Positions 25,701 to 35,220 of a stretch of 64,000 bases of DNA are shown piece after piece. The translations under genes were made by a program, and so were the position numbers. Numbering within the stretch: position 1 is the stretch's first letter; every line of letters starts with the position of its first letter. The stretch is from Callipepla californica brunnescens. Its lineage: Eukaryota; Chordata; Aves; Galliformes; Odontophoridae. The stretch covers positions 341,501 through 405,500 of the forward strand of contig JALIRH010000112.1 in NCBI GenBank assembly GCA_023055505.1, written 5' to 3'. The notes beneath the pieces are model-generated. The model was not told where the DNA came from. It saw only the letters and a program-made list of their open reading frames with translations, and searched no databases.

Positions 25701-28021
25701 ACAATAACCCTTACCCTAATCAAACCCTATCCCTATTCCTAACCCTTACCCTAACCGTATCACAATCCCTATCCTAACTCTTACCATAACCCAAACCCTA
25801 ACCTAACCCTAACCCTAACCCTAACCCTATCCCTAACCCTTACCCTAACCCTAACCCTACCCTAACCTTAACTCTACCCTAACCGTATCCCTACCCTAAC
25901 CCTAACCCTTATCCTAGCCCTTACTCTAACTTTATTCCTAACCCTACCCCTGATCCAAACACTAACCCTAACCTTAATGTAACCCTAACCCTATTCCTAA
26001 CCCTTACCCTAACTGTATCCCATTCCCTATCCTAACTCTTACCATAACCCTAACCCTGATGCTAATGCTAACCCTAACCCTGAATCTAACCCTTACCCTA
26101 ACCCTATCCCTTACCCAGAAGCTAACACTTAGCGTTGTACAATACCTAACCGTACCCTAACCCTATCCCTAAACCTAAAAGGAACCCAAACTCTAACCCT
26201 AAATCTGTCCCTGAGCCTAACCTTCAACCTTACCCTAACCTTAACCCTAACCCTGTTCCATTCTCTAAACATATCTGTAAGCATTACCTTCATCCTAACT
26301 CGAACTCTACCCTAACCCTATCCCTTTGACCCCAACACAAAACCCAGATTGAGCCTGACCCTAACCTAGGTAGCATCAAGTGTATGTAGGGTGAATTTGA
26401 GTTTTAGGGTCAAAGTTAAATTGTTAGTTTTAGGGTTAGGGTGAAGGATTGCTTTAGTTCTAGTATTAGGGTGTTTGGGGTTAGGGTTAGGGTAAGGATT
26501 TTGGAGTGGATTAGGTTTAGGGTCAGGTTTGGGGGAGTTTTGGGGTTAGGGTTAGATTTAGGATTAGGGTTAGCAAAAAAGGTGTTTTAGTTTTAGTTTA
26601 GGTTAGTGCTAGGATTAGGTTGAGTGTTCTTGTGAAGTTTAGGTTTAGGGTAAGGAGTAGGGTTCATTTGACTTTTAGGGTCAGAGTAGAGTTAAGTCGT
26701 GTTAGGGTTAAGGTTAAGAACAGGATTCAGATTCCAATTAGGTTTTGGGTTCCTACTAGGGATAGGCCTCAAATTAGTGTTAAGGTTAGGGTTAGGGTTA
26801 GGTATAGGGAAAGGGTTAGTGTTAAGGCCAGGGCAAGTGTATGGTTTAGGGTAAAGATTGGATTTAGGGTTAGGTTTAGATGTAGGTTTGGTTTGATCGT
26901 TAGGGTGTGAGAAGGCACCGGCCTTGGATTTCATTTGGAGATTGGGTAAGGTTTAGGAATAGGAATAACATTGGTGTTTAAAAGATGATTAGTGTTAGTA
27001 TTAGGGATAGGGTTACGGTTAGAGTTTAGTTAGGGTTGTTAGTTTTAGAGTGAGGGATAGGGGTATGGTTTGGTCTAGTACTTGGGTTAGGGTTTGGGAT
27101 AGTCATAGCATTAGTGTTAGGGTTAGGGTTCCGTTAGGGTTGTGGTAATCTGATGCTAGGTGTCGGGATTAGGGTTGTGCTTAAATGTGGGTTTGGTTTG
27201 AGGGTCAGAGTTAGGGTTAGGGTAGAGTTAGAATTAGGGTAAGAGTTAGGATTAGGTTTAGGATTAGGATAAAGATTAGGTTAGGATTAGTGTTGGCTTT
27301 AGGGTTGTGTCTGGGAGAAGGGTTAGTGTTAGGGATAGACTTAGGGTAAGAGTAAGTGTTAGGGATAGGCATAGGTTTTGGGAAAGTTTCAGAGTTTGGA
27401 CTGGATTTATGATTAGGGTTAGGGTCAAAGATTTTTTGAGATTTGTGATTAGATTTAGGGAGAAAAGTAGGCTGACTTGTGGTGTTAGCAGTAGGTTTAG
27501 GTTTAGGTTTAGGTTTAGGATTCCATTTGTATTTATGGATCGAGGTTGGGTTAGTTGGAGTGTAAAGGTCAGAGTAGGGTTAGGCCTTGGGATAGGGTTA
27601 AGGTTTGGAATAGGATTAGGATTCAGATGATGTTACGGGTTGGTGTTAGGGTTAGGGAAAGGTTAGGATCAGGGTTGAGGTCAGGGTTAGGTATAGGAAA
27701 AGGGTTAGTGTTAGGGCTAGGGCAATTGGAAGGGTTAGGCTTAGGCTTAGATATTAGGGTTAGGTTTAGGCGGAGGTTTGGTTCGAGTGTCAGGGTGAGA
27801 GAAGGGGTAGGCCTGGGGTTTGGTTTTGGGTTACATCATACAAATCATCCCATACATTAGCTGGGGTGGGTGGTGCAAGGAACAGCCAGCAAAGTGCTGA
27901 GTTCATTCCAATCAGAGGACCTGAAGATCGGGTAGCTACTATCAAACCGTTTGTGTTGCCAATTCCGATGATATTTATGGGGCCCTGATGTTATGGTTCA
28001 GTGGGGAGTCACTATCAAGTC
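22718..28021. repeat. Macrosatellite unit 5 (5304 bp), diverged edge unit
   Basis: The most divergent and shortest unit. The hexamer tract around 24830-25480 is shorter and differently arranged. A 30-bp segment is missing near 26645, and substitutions appear near 27424, 27447 and 27536. Its pol remnant (27831-28021) runs on without a break into the rest of the provirus, so this unit marks the original junction between satellite and retrovirus. Confidence 0.9.
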
Positions 28022-28024
28022 AGA

Positions 28025-28779
28025 TTTTCGGGAGGGGCCATTGAGAGGTGCGACGCCCTTAAGCTAATATGGAAAACAGATACCCCTAGATGGGTGGATC
28101 AATGGCCCCTTCCGCTAGAAAAACTTGGCGCCCTCCAAGACTTGGTAGCGGAACAATTAGCAAAAGGACATACTGTACCTCCACTAATCCTTGGAACTCA
28201 CCTGGATTTGTCATTAAGAAACAAACTGGTCAATGGCGCTTGTTCCATGACCTCAGAAAAATGAATGATGCTCTGGAAAATATGGGAGCCCTTCAACCAG
28301 GCCTCCTGTCACCCACTATGATTCCCCGAGACTGGCATTTGACTGGCACTGATCTTCAAGACTGCTTTTTTAATAGTCCATTACACCCTGAGGATGCCCC
28401 TCCATTTGCTTTTTCAGTTCCAAGCATCAACATGCAAGCCCCGTTGCAGAGATACCAGTGGGTTGTGCTGCCACAAGGAATGAAAAATAGCCCCACCATT
28501 TGTCAGTGGTATGTAGCTAAAGTGCTTAGCCCCATTCCAGACACAATGCCAAATGTTTGATCGTATCATTAGATGGACGACATCTTAGTGGCCGCGCAAC
28601 ATCACGAGATCATGGAGGAAGCAGTAGCCCTCCTTACAACTGCTGTTAATTCGGCAGGTTTCTGTATTGCGCCTGAAAAAATGCAGAAAACATCACCATG
28701 GAAATATTTAGGCTGGTGCATCAGAGCCCAGACTATCATTCCCTAGCCCTTACAAAGACAAACTGATGTGAAAAATTGA
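28025..28779 (+). pseudogene. pol: Broken reverse transcriptase of the endogenous retrovirus
   Basis: RT polymerase domain of a class II retrovirus (RNA-dependent DNA synthesis). The start (WKTDTPRWVDQWPLP) is open from 28001 in one frame. The reading shifts to another frame near 28195, and that frame carries a recognisable palm (DLRKMNDAL, DLQDCFF, LPQGMKNSPTICQ). A TGA at 28558-28560 and a TAG at 28570-28572 follow in frame. The TAG falls exactly where the tyrosine of the YMDD catalytic box belongs; MDD is intact just after it. Further in-frame stops lie at 28744 and 28777. Catalysis is impossible as it stands. Confidence 0.9.
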
Positions 28780-29797
28780 CACGATGTACAAAAATGGTTG
28801 GGATCAATTAACTGGGTCTGAGCGCTCTTGGGTATCTCTAATGCAGACTTGTATCCTCTTTTGGAACTACTGAAAGGGGATTCTGATTTACACTCTCCCT
28901 GCCGTCTTGGCTCTGAAGTGGCTAGTGCCTTGCAAAAAGTTGCTGCAGCTAGCACTAACAGACAAGCTCATCGGTGTGCCCCGGAGTTACCTTTTTTTCT
29001 AATGATCCTCAACCCTGCTCGACAACCTCATGCGCTAATTTTTCAGTGGGATTTTCAAAGGCCAGACCCACTATTCATTATTGAATGGATTTTTTTGCCA
29101 AACCAGTTGACAAAGACAATCCTGACACAGCATGAGATGTTTGCTTCCCTGAGAATCAAAGCTAGGCAGCGCTTGCTGATGTTATCAGGGGTAGACTTTT
29201 CCTCTAGTTGTTTACCTGTGACAAATGTGTATTTACAATGGCTTGATCAGCAAGCAGATGCCTTTAGCATGGCATTGGCAAGCTATACAGGCAGCCTTAC
29301 TTCCCACGCACCGTCACACAAGCTATTGAACCTCAATGTTCACTTCACATCCACACCAAAAAGAAGTGATCAGCTGCTGCAGGCCCTTACCAGATTACGG
29401 ATGGGTCTGGAAGATCACACAAATCAGTTATTTGATGGTGGGATAATCAACAGAAGCAATGGGATTCGGATATTGAAATTGTTTCTGGTTCTCCACAAAT
29501 AGTGGAACCAGCTGCTGTTGTCCGAGTTTTTTGGAAATGGTCCACACCTTTCAATCCTATTACCGACTCAGCTTCTGTTGCAGGAATTGTTCAGCGAGCA
29601 GAAGCATCCATATTACGCAATATTTCTCACTCTTCATTGTTTATTTTGTTCCAGGAACTTTTTTTTTTTTAGACTCCCGCACTCATCCTTATTTTGTAAT
29701 GCACATCCGCTCACACACATCTTTACCTGGTTTCACGGCAGAAGGGAATCTCAAGCTGATATGTCCGTGTTTTACCAGACCGAATAGCGCAAGCTAA
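28780..29797 (+). pseudogene. pol: Broken RT connection and RNase H region
   Basis: After a TGA at 28819, the longest open part (28828-29502, 224 residues) carries the connection subdomain, including LLELLKGDSDL and an RNase H-like start. The following RNase H part switches frame. A TDSA motif with its catalytic aspartate and a downstream RAE lie near 29560-29590, and the end (HIRSHTSLPG) is in yet another frame near 29700-29730. A run of T at 29659-29670 is a likely site of one of the frame losses. RNase H normally removes the RNA strand of the replication intermediate. Confidence 0.8.
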
Positions 29798-30627
29798 ACT
29801 TAGCCACTCCTTCTTTCATCAGAATGCTGGAGGTCTTAAACGACAGTCTGGGCTTACCTCCCAACAAGCATCAAACATTACAGCGGTATGTCCCGACTGC
29901 CAGAGGCATTCTTTCCCATCAATAGCAGGGGGGGGTAACCCCAGAGATCTGCAGAGCCTCCAGCTATGGCAAATGGATGTCACACATTTCCCATGGTTTG
30001 GTAAGCTGAAATATACACATTCCTCGATTGATACTTTTTCCGGAGCTTTATTTTCCTCTTGTCATACAGGAGAAAAGGCACGAGATGTTCGCAAGCGTTT
30101 GCTGCGTGCTTTTGCTACATTAGGTATCCCTTCCCAATTAAAAACAGATCATGGTCCTGCATATACCTCTGCTGCGACAAAAGCCTTCCTGGATTCTTGG
30201 GGCATTATGCACATCACCGCGATCCCTCATTCCCCTCCAGGTCAATTGAGCGGTCACACCAATCTTTAAAGCGTCTATTAGCACAACAGAAAGGGGGAAT
30301 GGGAGCTTCCCCTCCTGAGGAGCGACTACATAAAGCTCTTTATGTTTTCACTTTTTGAATTCTTCTCTGCTAGATACCAATCCCCCGATAGTCCGACATT
30401 TTAGTTCGAATATCACATTGGAAAGAAGAATCAAGGCTCCGGTGTTGATTCGCCACCCAGAAACAGGTATGATAATGGGGCCATATCCTCTTGTCACATG
30501 GGGGAGAGGTTATGCTTGTGTCTCCACAGGAAAAGGCCCCAGGTGGATTCCTGCGAAGAACGTGAAACCATACCGCGAGGAACAGACTTGGTCGACAACA
30601 GATGAAAACACAACCAAGGAAGGATGA
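29798..30627 (+). pseudogene. pol: Broken integrase
   Basis: All three integrase domains can be seen. The zinc-binding part has two histidines (SHSFFH) near 29802 and CPDC near 29896. The catalytic core has its first aspartate in WQMDVTHF near 29970 and its second in KTDHGPAY near 30146. The third acidic residue (ERSH) lies near 30250 in a different frame from the first two. The C-terminal SH3-like DNA-binding part (GPYPLVTWGRGY) is open at 30355-30627. At least two frameshifts and a stop near 30357 break the enzyme. The fold order and spacing are as expected for retroviral integrase. Confidence 0.88.
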
Positions 30628-30639
30628 GACCAGCTACTG

Positions 30640-31792
30640 TATGGACTTGACTTCTTGAAATTTCAGGACTCTCTACTGGTTTTATTACCCTCCCAAAAAC
30701 GAATGTGTGGCTTACACTTGCTAATATTACTCATCAGGAAACACTTTGCTTAGCCACTGCAACTGCACAAAATCCCTTCTCTACCCGCTTGGTGGGCTTT
30801 CCCATAGACGAGTGGCCAATCCCTGGTCCCTCACGAGCAATCTTTACTGGCACAAATTCAGTAGATAATTGGGATGGACGGGTTCCATATCTTCCGTCTG
30901 CCAAATTAGAGCCACAAGAAATAGATTTCTTAGGATCTATAAAAATGGACTTCTGCCTGAGATTCCATTCTACTGGAAAAAATAAAACCAAACTATGGGA
31001 TGTCAGTCCCGTAGACGCAGCCATCAATAACCAAACTCTGTGGTGTAATTACACCTCACCCAGCCTTTCAAAATCAGTAAATGCTCCTTTACAGTTACCA
31101 GATGGAGTTTTCCGTAGTTGCGCTGACCGGGCATGGCCTGCCATTCCTTCTTACATTAGAGGTGGGCCATGTAGTCTCGGGCGTTTAACCATCCTTACCC
31201 GAAATGAGACAACTGTCTTGCAATGGAGAAAGAAAGATTCTCACCACCGTTTTAGGAGAATGACCCACACCTTCAGATCAGATTGTGATGATAACATGAA
31301 GTTTTGGAACAGGGAGACCATAGGAGCCGTTTCCTTTTTCACACCGCAGGTTGCTGTTGCTAAAGCTTTGGCAACACTGAACAAACTGGGTTCTTGCTTA
31401 GCAAAACAAGGAAATGCCACTAGTTTAGCTTTAACAGGTCTTTTACTTGATGCGGACAGTGTCAGACATGCTGCGCCACAAAATTGCGCTGCTACTGATT
31501 TCCTACTTCTGGCGCAAGGCCATGGCTGGGAGGATTTCGAAGGAATGTGCTGCATGAACCTGTCAGAACATTCCGTTTCAATTCAAGCAAGTATCAAGAC
31601 CATACGGGATGGAGTGAAGAAACTGCAGGAACAGAGGGATTGGGACTGGTTGGACAAATTATTCTCGGGATGGGGGTCTCACCGGATGGCTCCACAGTAT
31701 CTTAAAAATGATGTGCTACATTGCGATGATCGTTGTAACGCTTTTGCTGTTACTTCCTTGCATTTTACAATGTGCGCAAAAAGATGATTGAC
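30640..31792 (+). pseudogene. env: Degraded envelope gene (env)
   Basis: A 360-residue open frame (30705-31787) covers much of the surface and transmembrane subunits. The surface part is short and lacks a signal peptide in frame. A basic stretch near 31250 probably marks the old cleavage region. The transmembrane part keeps a coiled-coil-like segment and ends in the CX6CC region, where the first cysteine is replaced by tryptophan near 31528 while the CC pair remains. The hydrophobic membrane anchor is not in this frame; it is encoded in another frame after about 31680, so a frameshift removes it. The gene is non-functional as read. The overall pattern resembles alpharetrovirus-type transmembrane proteins. 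Confidence 0.85.
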
Positions 31793-31817
31793 AATGCTAC
31801 AAAGAAAATATTCATAA

Positions 31818-31833
31818 CAGAAAGGGGGAGAAG
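31818..31833 (+). other. Polypurine tract
   Basis: The purine run cagaaagggggagaag directly precedes the LTR and follows env, as expected for the plus-strand primer of a retrovirus. Confidence 0.75.
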
Positions 31834-32200
31834 TGGGTGATGGCAAAAGTGGGAGTCAGACGGAACTGTTAGCTAAGCAGGAATCAGGCCATAAACCTTG
31901 GATGTAGGCTGTGTAAAGATAAGCTGATAAGCTTGAGACAACCATGTCTAAGGAGTGAAAAGAAACAGAAGACAGTAATGGATAGCAATAAGAAACTGTT
32001 TGTTTAGATGACTAGGAGTGTTTTATATTCTTGACCTGTTAACACTGAGGAGTGTAAATTCCCTCAATTAGATCCTTGTAGCTTCCCCCAGTTAGATCCT
32101 AACACACACTGCTTCTCTGTCTATCTAAGCTTTGAGTTGTTGCTTAAGAAATGGAACATTAGCTAGCATCAAGCTGGGTTCCCGACCCTTCATTGTAACA
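31834..32200 (+). mobile_element. 3' LTR of the endogenous retrovirus
   Basis: About 367 bp, starting with TG just after the polypurine tract and ending with CA (cattgtaaca) just where the 10-bp minisatellite starts. An AT-rich tttatat near 32012 could be the promoter core. The 5' LTR is missing, so the length and the target duplication cannot be confirmed. Confidence 0.65.
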
Positions 32201-32292
32201 GTCTGTGGGTCTCTATGGGTCCCGCTATGGGTCCCAATATGGTTTGCTGTGGGTCACTGTGGGTCCTGCTATGGGTCGCTGTGGGTCTCTAT

Positions 32293-32410
32293 ATGCCCCA
32301 GGAGATCCCTAAGGGGCTGCAGTTCCCCTCCACGCCACCAGGGGAGGGGGCGCTCTCACGTGATGTCTCTGTGCCTTCCTATTGCTCTCTGAGGTTTTCT
32401 ATGGGTCGCT
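32293..32410 (+). promoter_or_regulatory. Minisatellite module copy 1 (interrupted CTCF-like site)
   Basis: A module of about 115 bp starting at gccccaggagatccctaagg. The core here reads ccaccaggggagggggcg, in which the CTCF-like motif is split by inserted G/A bases. An E-box-like cacgtg follows at 32358. Confidence 0.45.
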
Positions 32411-32646
32411 GTGGGTCCCGGCATGGGTTGCTTTGGGTCAAGCTGTGGGTCACTGTGGGTCGCTGTGGGTCTCGCTATGGGTCACTGTGGGTTGCTGTGG
32501 TTTGCTATGAGTCTCTATGGGTTGCTGTGGGTCGCTGTGGGTCACGCTATGGGTCCCAATAGGGTTTGCTGTGGGTCGGTGTGGGTCCTGCTATGGGTCT
32601 CTACGTGCCCCAGGAGATCCCTAAGGGGCTGCAGTTCCCCTTCACG

Positions 32647-32661
32647 CCACCAGAGGGAGCT
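32647..32661 (+). promoter_or_regulatory. CTCF-like motif in module copy 2
   Basis: CCACCAGAGGGAGCT matches the core of the vertebrate CTCF motif apart from the last GC-to-GA positions. It sits at the same place in the module as the other copies; the E-box is changed to cacatg. Binding is inferred from sequence only. Confidence 0.45.
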
Positions 32662-32893
32662 CTCACATGATGTCGCTGTGTCTCTACGGCTTCCTATTGC
32701 TCTCTGTGTTTTCCTATTGGGCGCTATGTGTCGCTATGGGTCCCAATATGCTTCGCTGTGGGTTACTGTGGGTCACTGTGGATCGCTATGGGTTGCTATG
32801 GATCGCTTTGGTTTGCTGTGGGTCCTGCTATGGGTCTCTGTGGGTCTCTAAGGTTCCCAATGGATCCCTAAGGGGCTGCAGTTCCCCTCCACG

Positions 32894-32908
32894 CCACCAG
32901 GGGGCGCT
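32894..32908 (+). promoter_or_regulatory. Near-consensus CTCF motif in module copy 3
   Basis: CCACCAGGGGGCGCT is a near-perfect match to the vertebrate CTCF core consensus. It is followed by ctcacgtaatg, where copies 1 and 4 have cacgtg. This is the best candidate insulator site in the window. Confidence 0.6.
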
Positions 32909-33680
32909 CTCACGTAATGTCGCTGGGTCTCTAGGGCTCCTTATTGCTATCAGTGGTTTCCTATTGGGCGCTATGGGTCGCTGTGGGTCACTATGCGTCG
33001 CTATCGATCTCTGTGGGCTGCTACGTTTTGCTGCGGGTCTCTATGGGACGCTATGGGTCACTGTGGGTCTTGCTATGTGTATCCATGGGTCGCTATGGGT
33101 CGATGTGGATCGCTATAAGTCTCTACATGTTGCTAAGGGTTGCAATGGGTCGCTGTGGGTCATGCTGTGGGTGTCTGTGGGTCCAGCTATGGGTCATTGT
33201 GGGTCGCAGTGAGTCGCTACGGGTCTCTTCGGGACGCTATGGGTCACTCTAGGTCCTGCTATGGGTCGCTGTGGGTCGCTTTGGGTCTCTATGGGTCTCA
33301 GTGGGTCTCTGTGGGTCACTGTGGGTTGCTATGGGTCGGTGTGGGTCGCTGTGTGTCGCGGTGGGTCGCTATCGGTCACTATTGGTTGTAATCGGTCTCT
33401 GTGGGTTGCTGTGAGTCGCTGTGGGCCCCCCTATAGGTTGCTGTGGGTCGGCTGGGTCGCTATGGGTTGCTGTGGATGGCTGTGTGTCGCTGTGCCTCTA
33501 TGAGTCGCTATGGGTTGCAGTGCGTCGCAATGGGTCAATGTGGTCTGTTACGGGTCGCTGTGGGTTACGCTGTGGGTCCCAATATGGTTCGCTGTGGGTC
33601 AGTGTGGGTCCTGCTATGAGGCGCTGTTGGTCTCTATGTGCCCCAGGAGATTCCTAAGGAGCTGCAGTTCCCCCTCCACG

Positions 33681-33695
33681 ACACCAGGCGGCGCT
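33681..33695 (+). promoter_or_regulatory. CTCF-like motif in module copy 4
   Basis: ACACCAGGCGGCGCT differs from the best copy at two positions and is followed by an intact cacgtg. The surrounding module (about 33638-33755) again starts with gccccaggaga. Confidence 0.45.
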
Positions 33696-34195
33696 CTCAC
33701 GTGATGTCGCTGTGTCTCTGTGGCTCCCTCTTGCTCCCTGTGGTTTTCCATGGGTCGCTGTGGATCGCTATGGGTCCCAATGGGTCGCTGTGGTTCCTGG
33801 CATGGGTCGCTATGGGTCAAGCTGTGGGTCACTTTGGGTTGCTGTGGGTGTCTGTGGGTCCAGCTATAGGTCACTGTGGGTCTCAGTGAGTCGCTGTGGG
33901 TCTCTATAAGTCGCTGTGGGTAACTATGAGTCTCTATGTGTTTCTATGGGTCGCTGTGGGTCTCTATGGGTCGCTGTGGGTCCCGCTGTGGGTCACTGTG
34001 GGTCGCTGTGTGAGCTATCGGTCTCTGTGGGTTGCTGTGGTTCCCCCTATAGGTTGCTGTGGGTCGGTTGGGTCGCTGTGGGTCCCGCTATGGGTCGCTG
34101 TGAGTCTCTATGGGTCGCTGTGGGTCTCTATGGGTCAGTGTGGGTCACTGTGGGTCAGTGTGGGTCGCTGTGGGTCCCGCAGAAGGCGGTGTGCC

Positions 34196-34380
34196 CAGAG
34201 CGAAGCCACGCCCAGCTATGGGGCGGATGTGGGGCAGCTACGGGGCAGCCATGGGTCACCATGGATCTCCATGGGGTCCCTACGGATCTCAATGGGGTCT
34301 CCACTGATCTCAGTGGATCTCAATGGGGTGGCTATGGGGCAGCTGTGGGGCAGCAATGGGGCACTGACCTATTCCCCTCA
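34196..34380. repeat. Transition zone with short direct repeats
   Basis: Contains atggatctccatggggtc and atctcaatggggt repeats and a few 12-bp-like tatggggcagc units similar to the array at 53.6 kb. No gene is visible. Confidence 0.5.
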
Positions 34381-35220
34381 GAATGCCGCCACTGCATCTC
34401 CTCCACCTCCTGCGGGAGCACCTCTGTGGGGCAGAACTCTGCCCCACACCTTCACCCCAAACATCCACACCACAGCTCCGCCCCACAGCGCTGCCCCACA
34501 TCCCACACATTTGCCCCACATCTCTGCCCCTCATCCCCTGGCCACACAGCTCAGCCCCACATCCCACAGCTCAGCCCCTCATCCCACACCTGGCCCCAGA
34601 GCTCAGACCTGTGGCTCTGCCCCACACATCTGCCCCAAACCCCACACCTGGACCCACAGCTCAGCCCCACATCCCTCAGCTCTGCACCACAGCTCAGCCC
34701 CTCACCTCACACCTGGCCCCAGAGCTCAGCCCTGTGGCTCTGCCCCACACATCTGCCCCAAACCCCACACCTGGACCCACAGATCTGCCCCACATCCCAC
34801 AGCTCTGCCCCACGGCTCAACCCCACAACTCAGCCCCATAGTGCTGCCCCATATCCACACCTCAGCCCCACGGCTCAACCCCAATCTGCACATACCTGCC
34901 CCACATCCCACAGCTCTGCCCCACATACCTACCTGCCCCACAGATCAGCCCCACATTCCACAGCTCTGCCCCATGGATCAGCCTCACATCCCGCAGCTCA
35001 GCCCCGCATCTGAGCCCCACATCTGCTCATACCTGCACCACACCTCCGCCCCCCAACCGCCACAGCTCTGCCCCACAGATCCACCCCACAGCTCAGCCCC
35101 GCATCCCACAGCTCTGCCCCAATCAGTGCACCTGGACCCACAACTCTGCCCCACAGCTCTGCCCCAAGCCTGGACCCCACACCCACGACCCCAGCCCCAA
35201 ATCCCTGCCCCATAACCCCA
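34381..35220. repeat. C-rich minisatellite (agctctgccccacatc type)
   Basis: Irregular tandem units built from cagctcagccccacatccc and similar, C-rich on the plus strand. A larger duplication (about 105 bp) repeats ctgtggctctgccccacac at 34610 and 34732. Proline/histidine-rich frames here are repeat artefacts. In minus orientation this lies where intron 1 of the BOLA2-like exon would be. Confidence 0.85.

Larger units (their letters stand above)
875..28021. repeat. Five-unit telomere-like macrosatellite, period about 5.44 kb
   Basis: Five head-to-tail copies end at 6314, 11760, 17206, 22717 and 28021, giving lengths of 5440, 5446, 5446, 5511 and 5304 bp. The join is recognisable each time: retroviral sequence ending in caagtc is followed directly by caaacccaatccaaac. 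Each unit holds a degenerate CCCTAA-type arm, about 1.1 kb of dense telomeric hexamers, a switch point, an inverted TTAGGG-type arm of about 1.5 kb, and about 190 bp of retroviral pol. Units 1 to 4 are nearly identical by eye outside the pure hexamer tracts; unit 5 differs more. The many open frames rich in Gly-Leu, Arg-Val and Asn-Pro are products of TTAGGG/CCCTAA variants and are not genes. Confidence 0.95.
27831..32200 (+). mobile_element. 5'-truncated endogenous retrovirus (pol-env-3' LTR)
   Basis: Retroviral order is preserved on the plus strand: protease end, RT, RNase H, integrase, env, polypurine tract, 3' LTR. The 5' LTR, gag and most of the protease are absent; satellite DNA abuts at 27831. 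RT, RNase H and integrase resemble class II (beta/alpha-like) elements. Env is of the type with a CX6CC-like segment in its transmembrane subunit. All coding regions contain stops or frameshifts, so this is an inactive fossil. Confidence 0.92.
32201..34195. repeat. 10-bp minisatellite GCTRTGGGTC with interspersed modules
   Basis: Tandem GCTGTGGGTC/GCTATGGGTC copies with variants such as tctatgggtc, about 2 kb, G-rich on the plus strand. Because 30 bp is a whole number of codons, long open frames with Leu-Trp-Val and Cys-Gly-Ser repeats appear (for example 33896-35215). They have no other support as genes. Four longer non-10-bp modules interrupt the array. Confidence 0.92.

Noticed and set aside
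875..28021. Dozens of repeated open frames (60-116 codons) such as those at 1349-1531, 4883-5203 and 5600-5923
   Set aside because: They are translations of CCCTAA/TTAGGG variants, overlap on both strands, have no domains, and repeat only because the satellite repeats.
33896..35215. A 439-codon open frame on the plus strand
   Set aside because: It runs through two unrelated minisatellites; its composition (Leu-Trp-Val then Pro-His-Ser) is that of the repeats.
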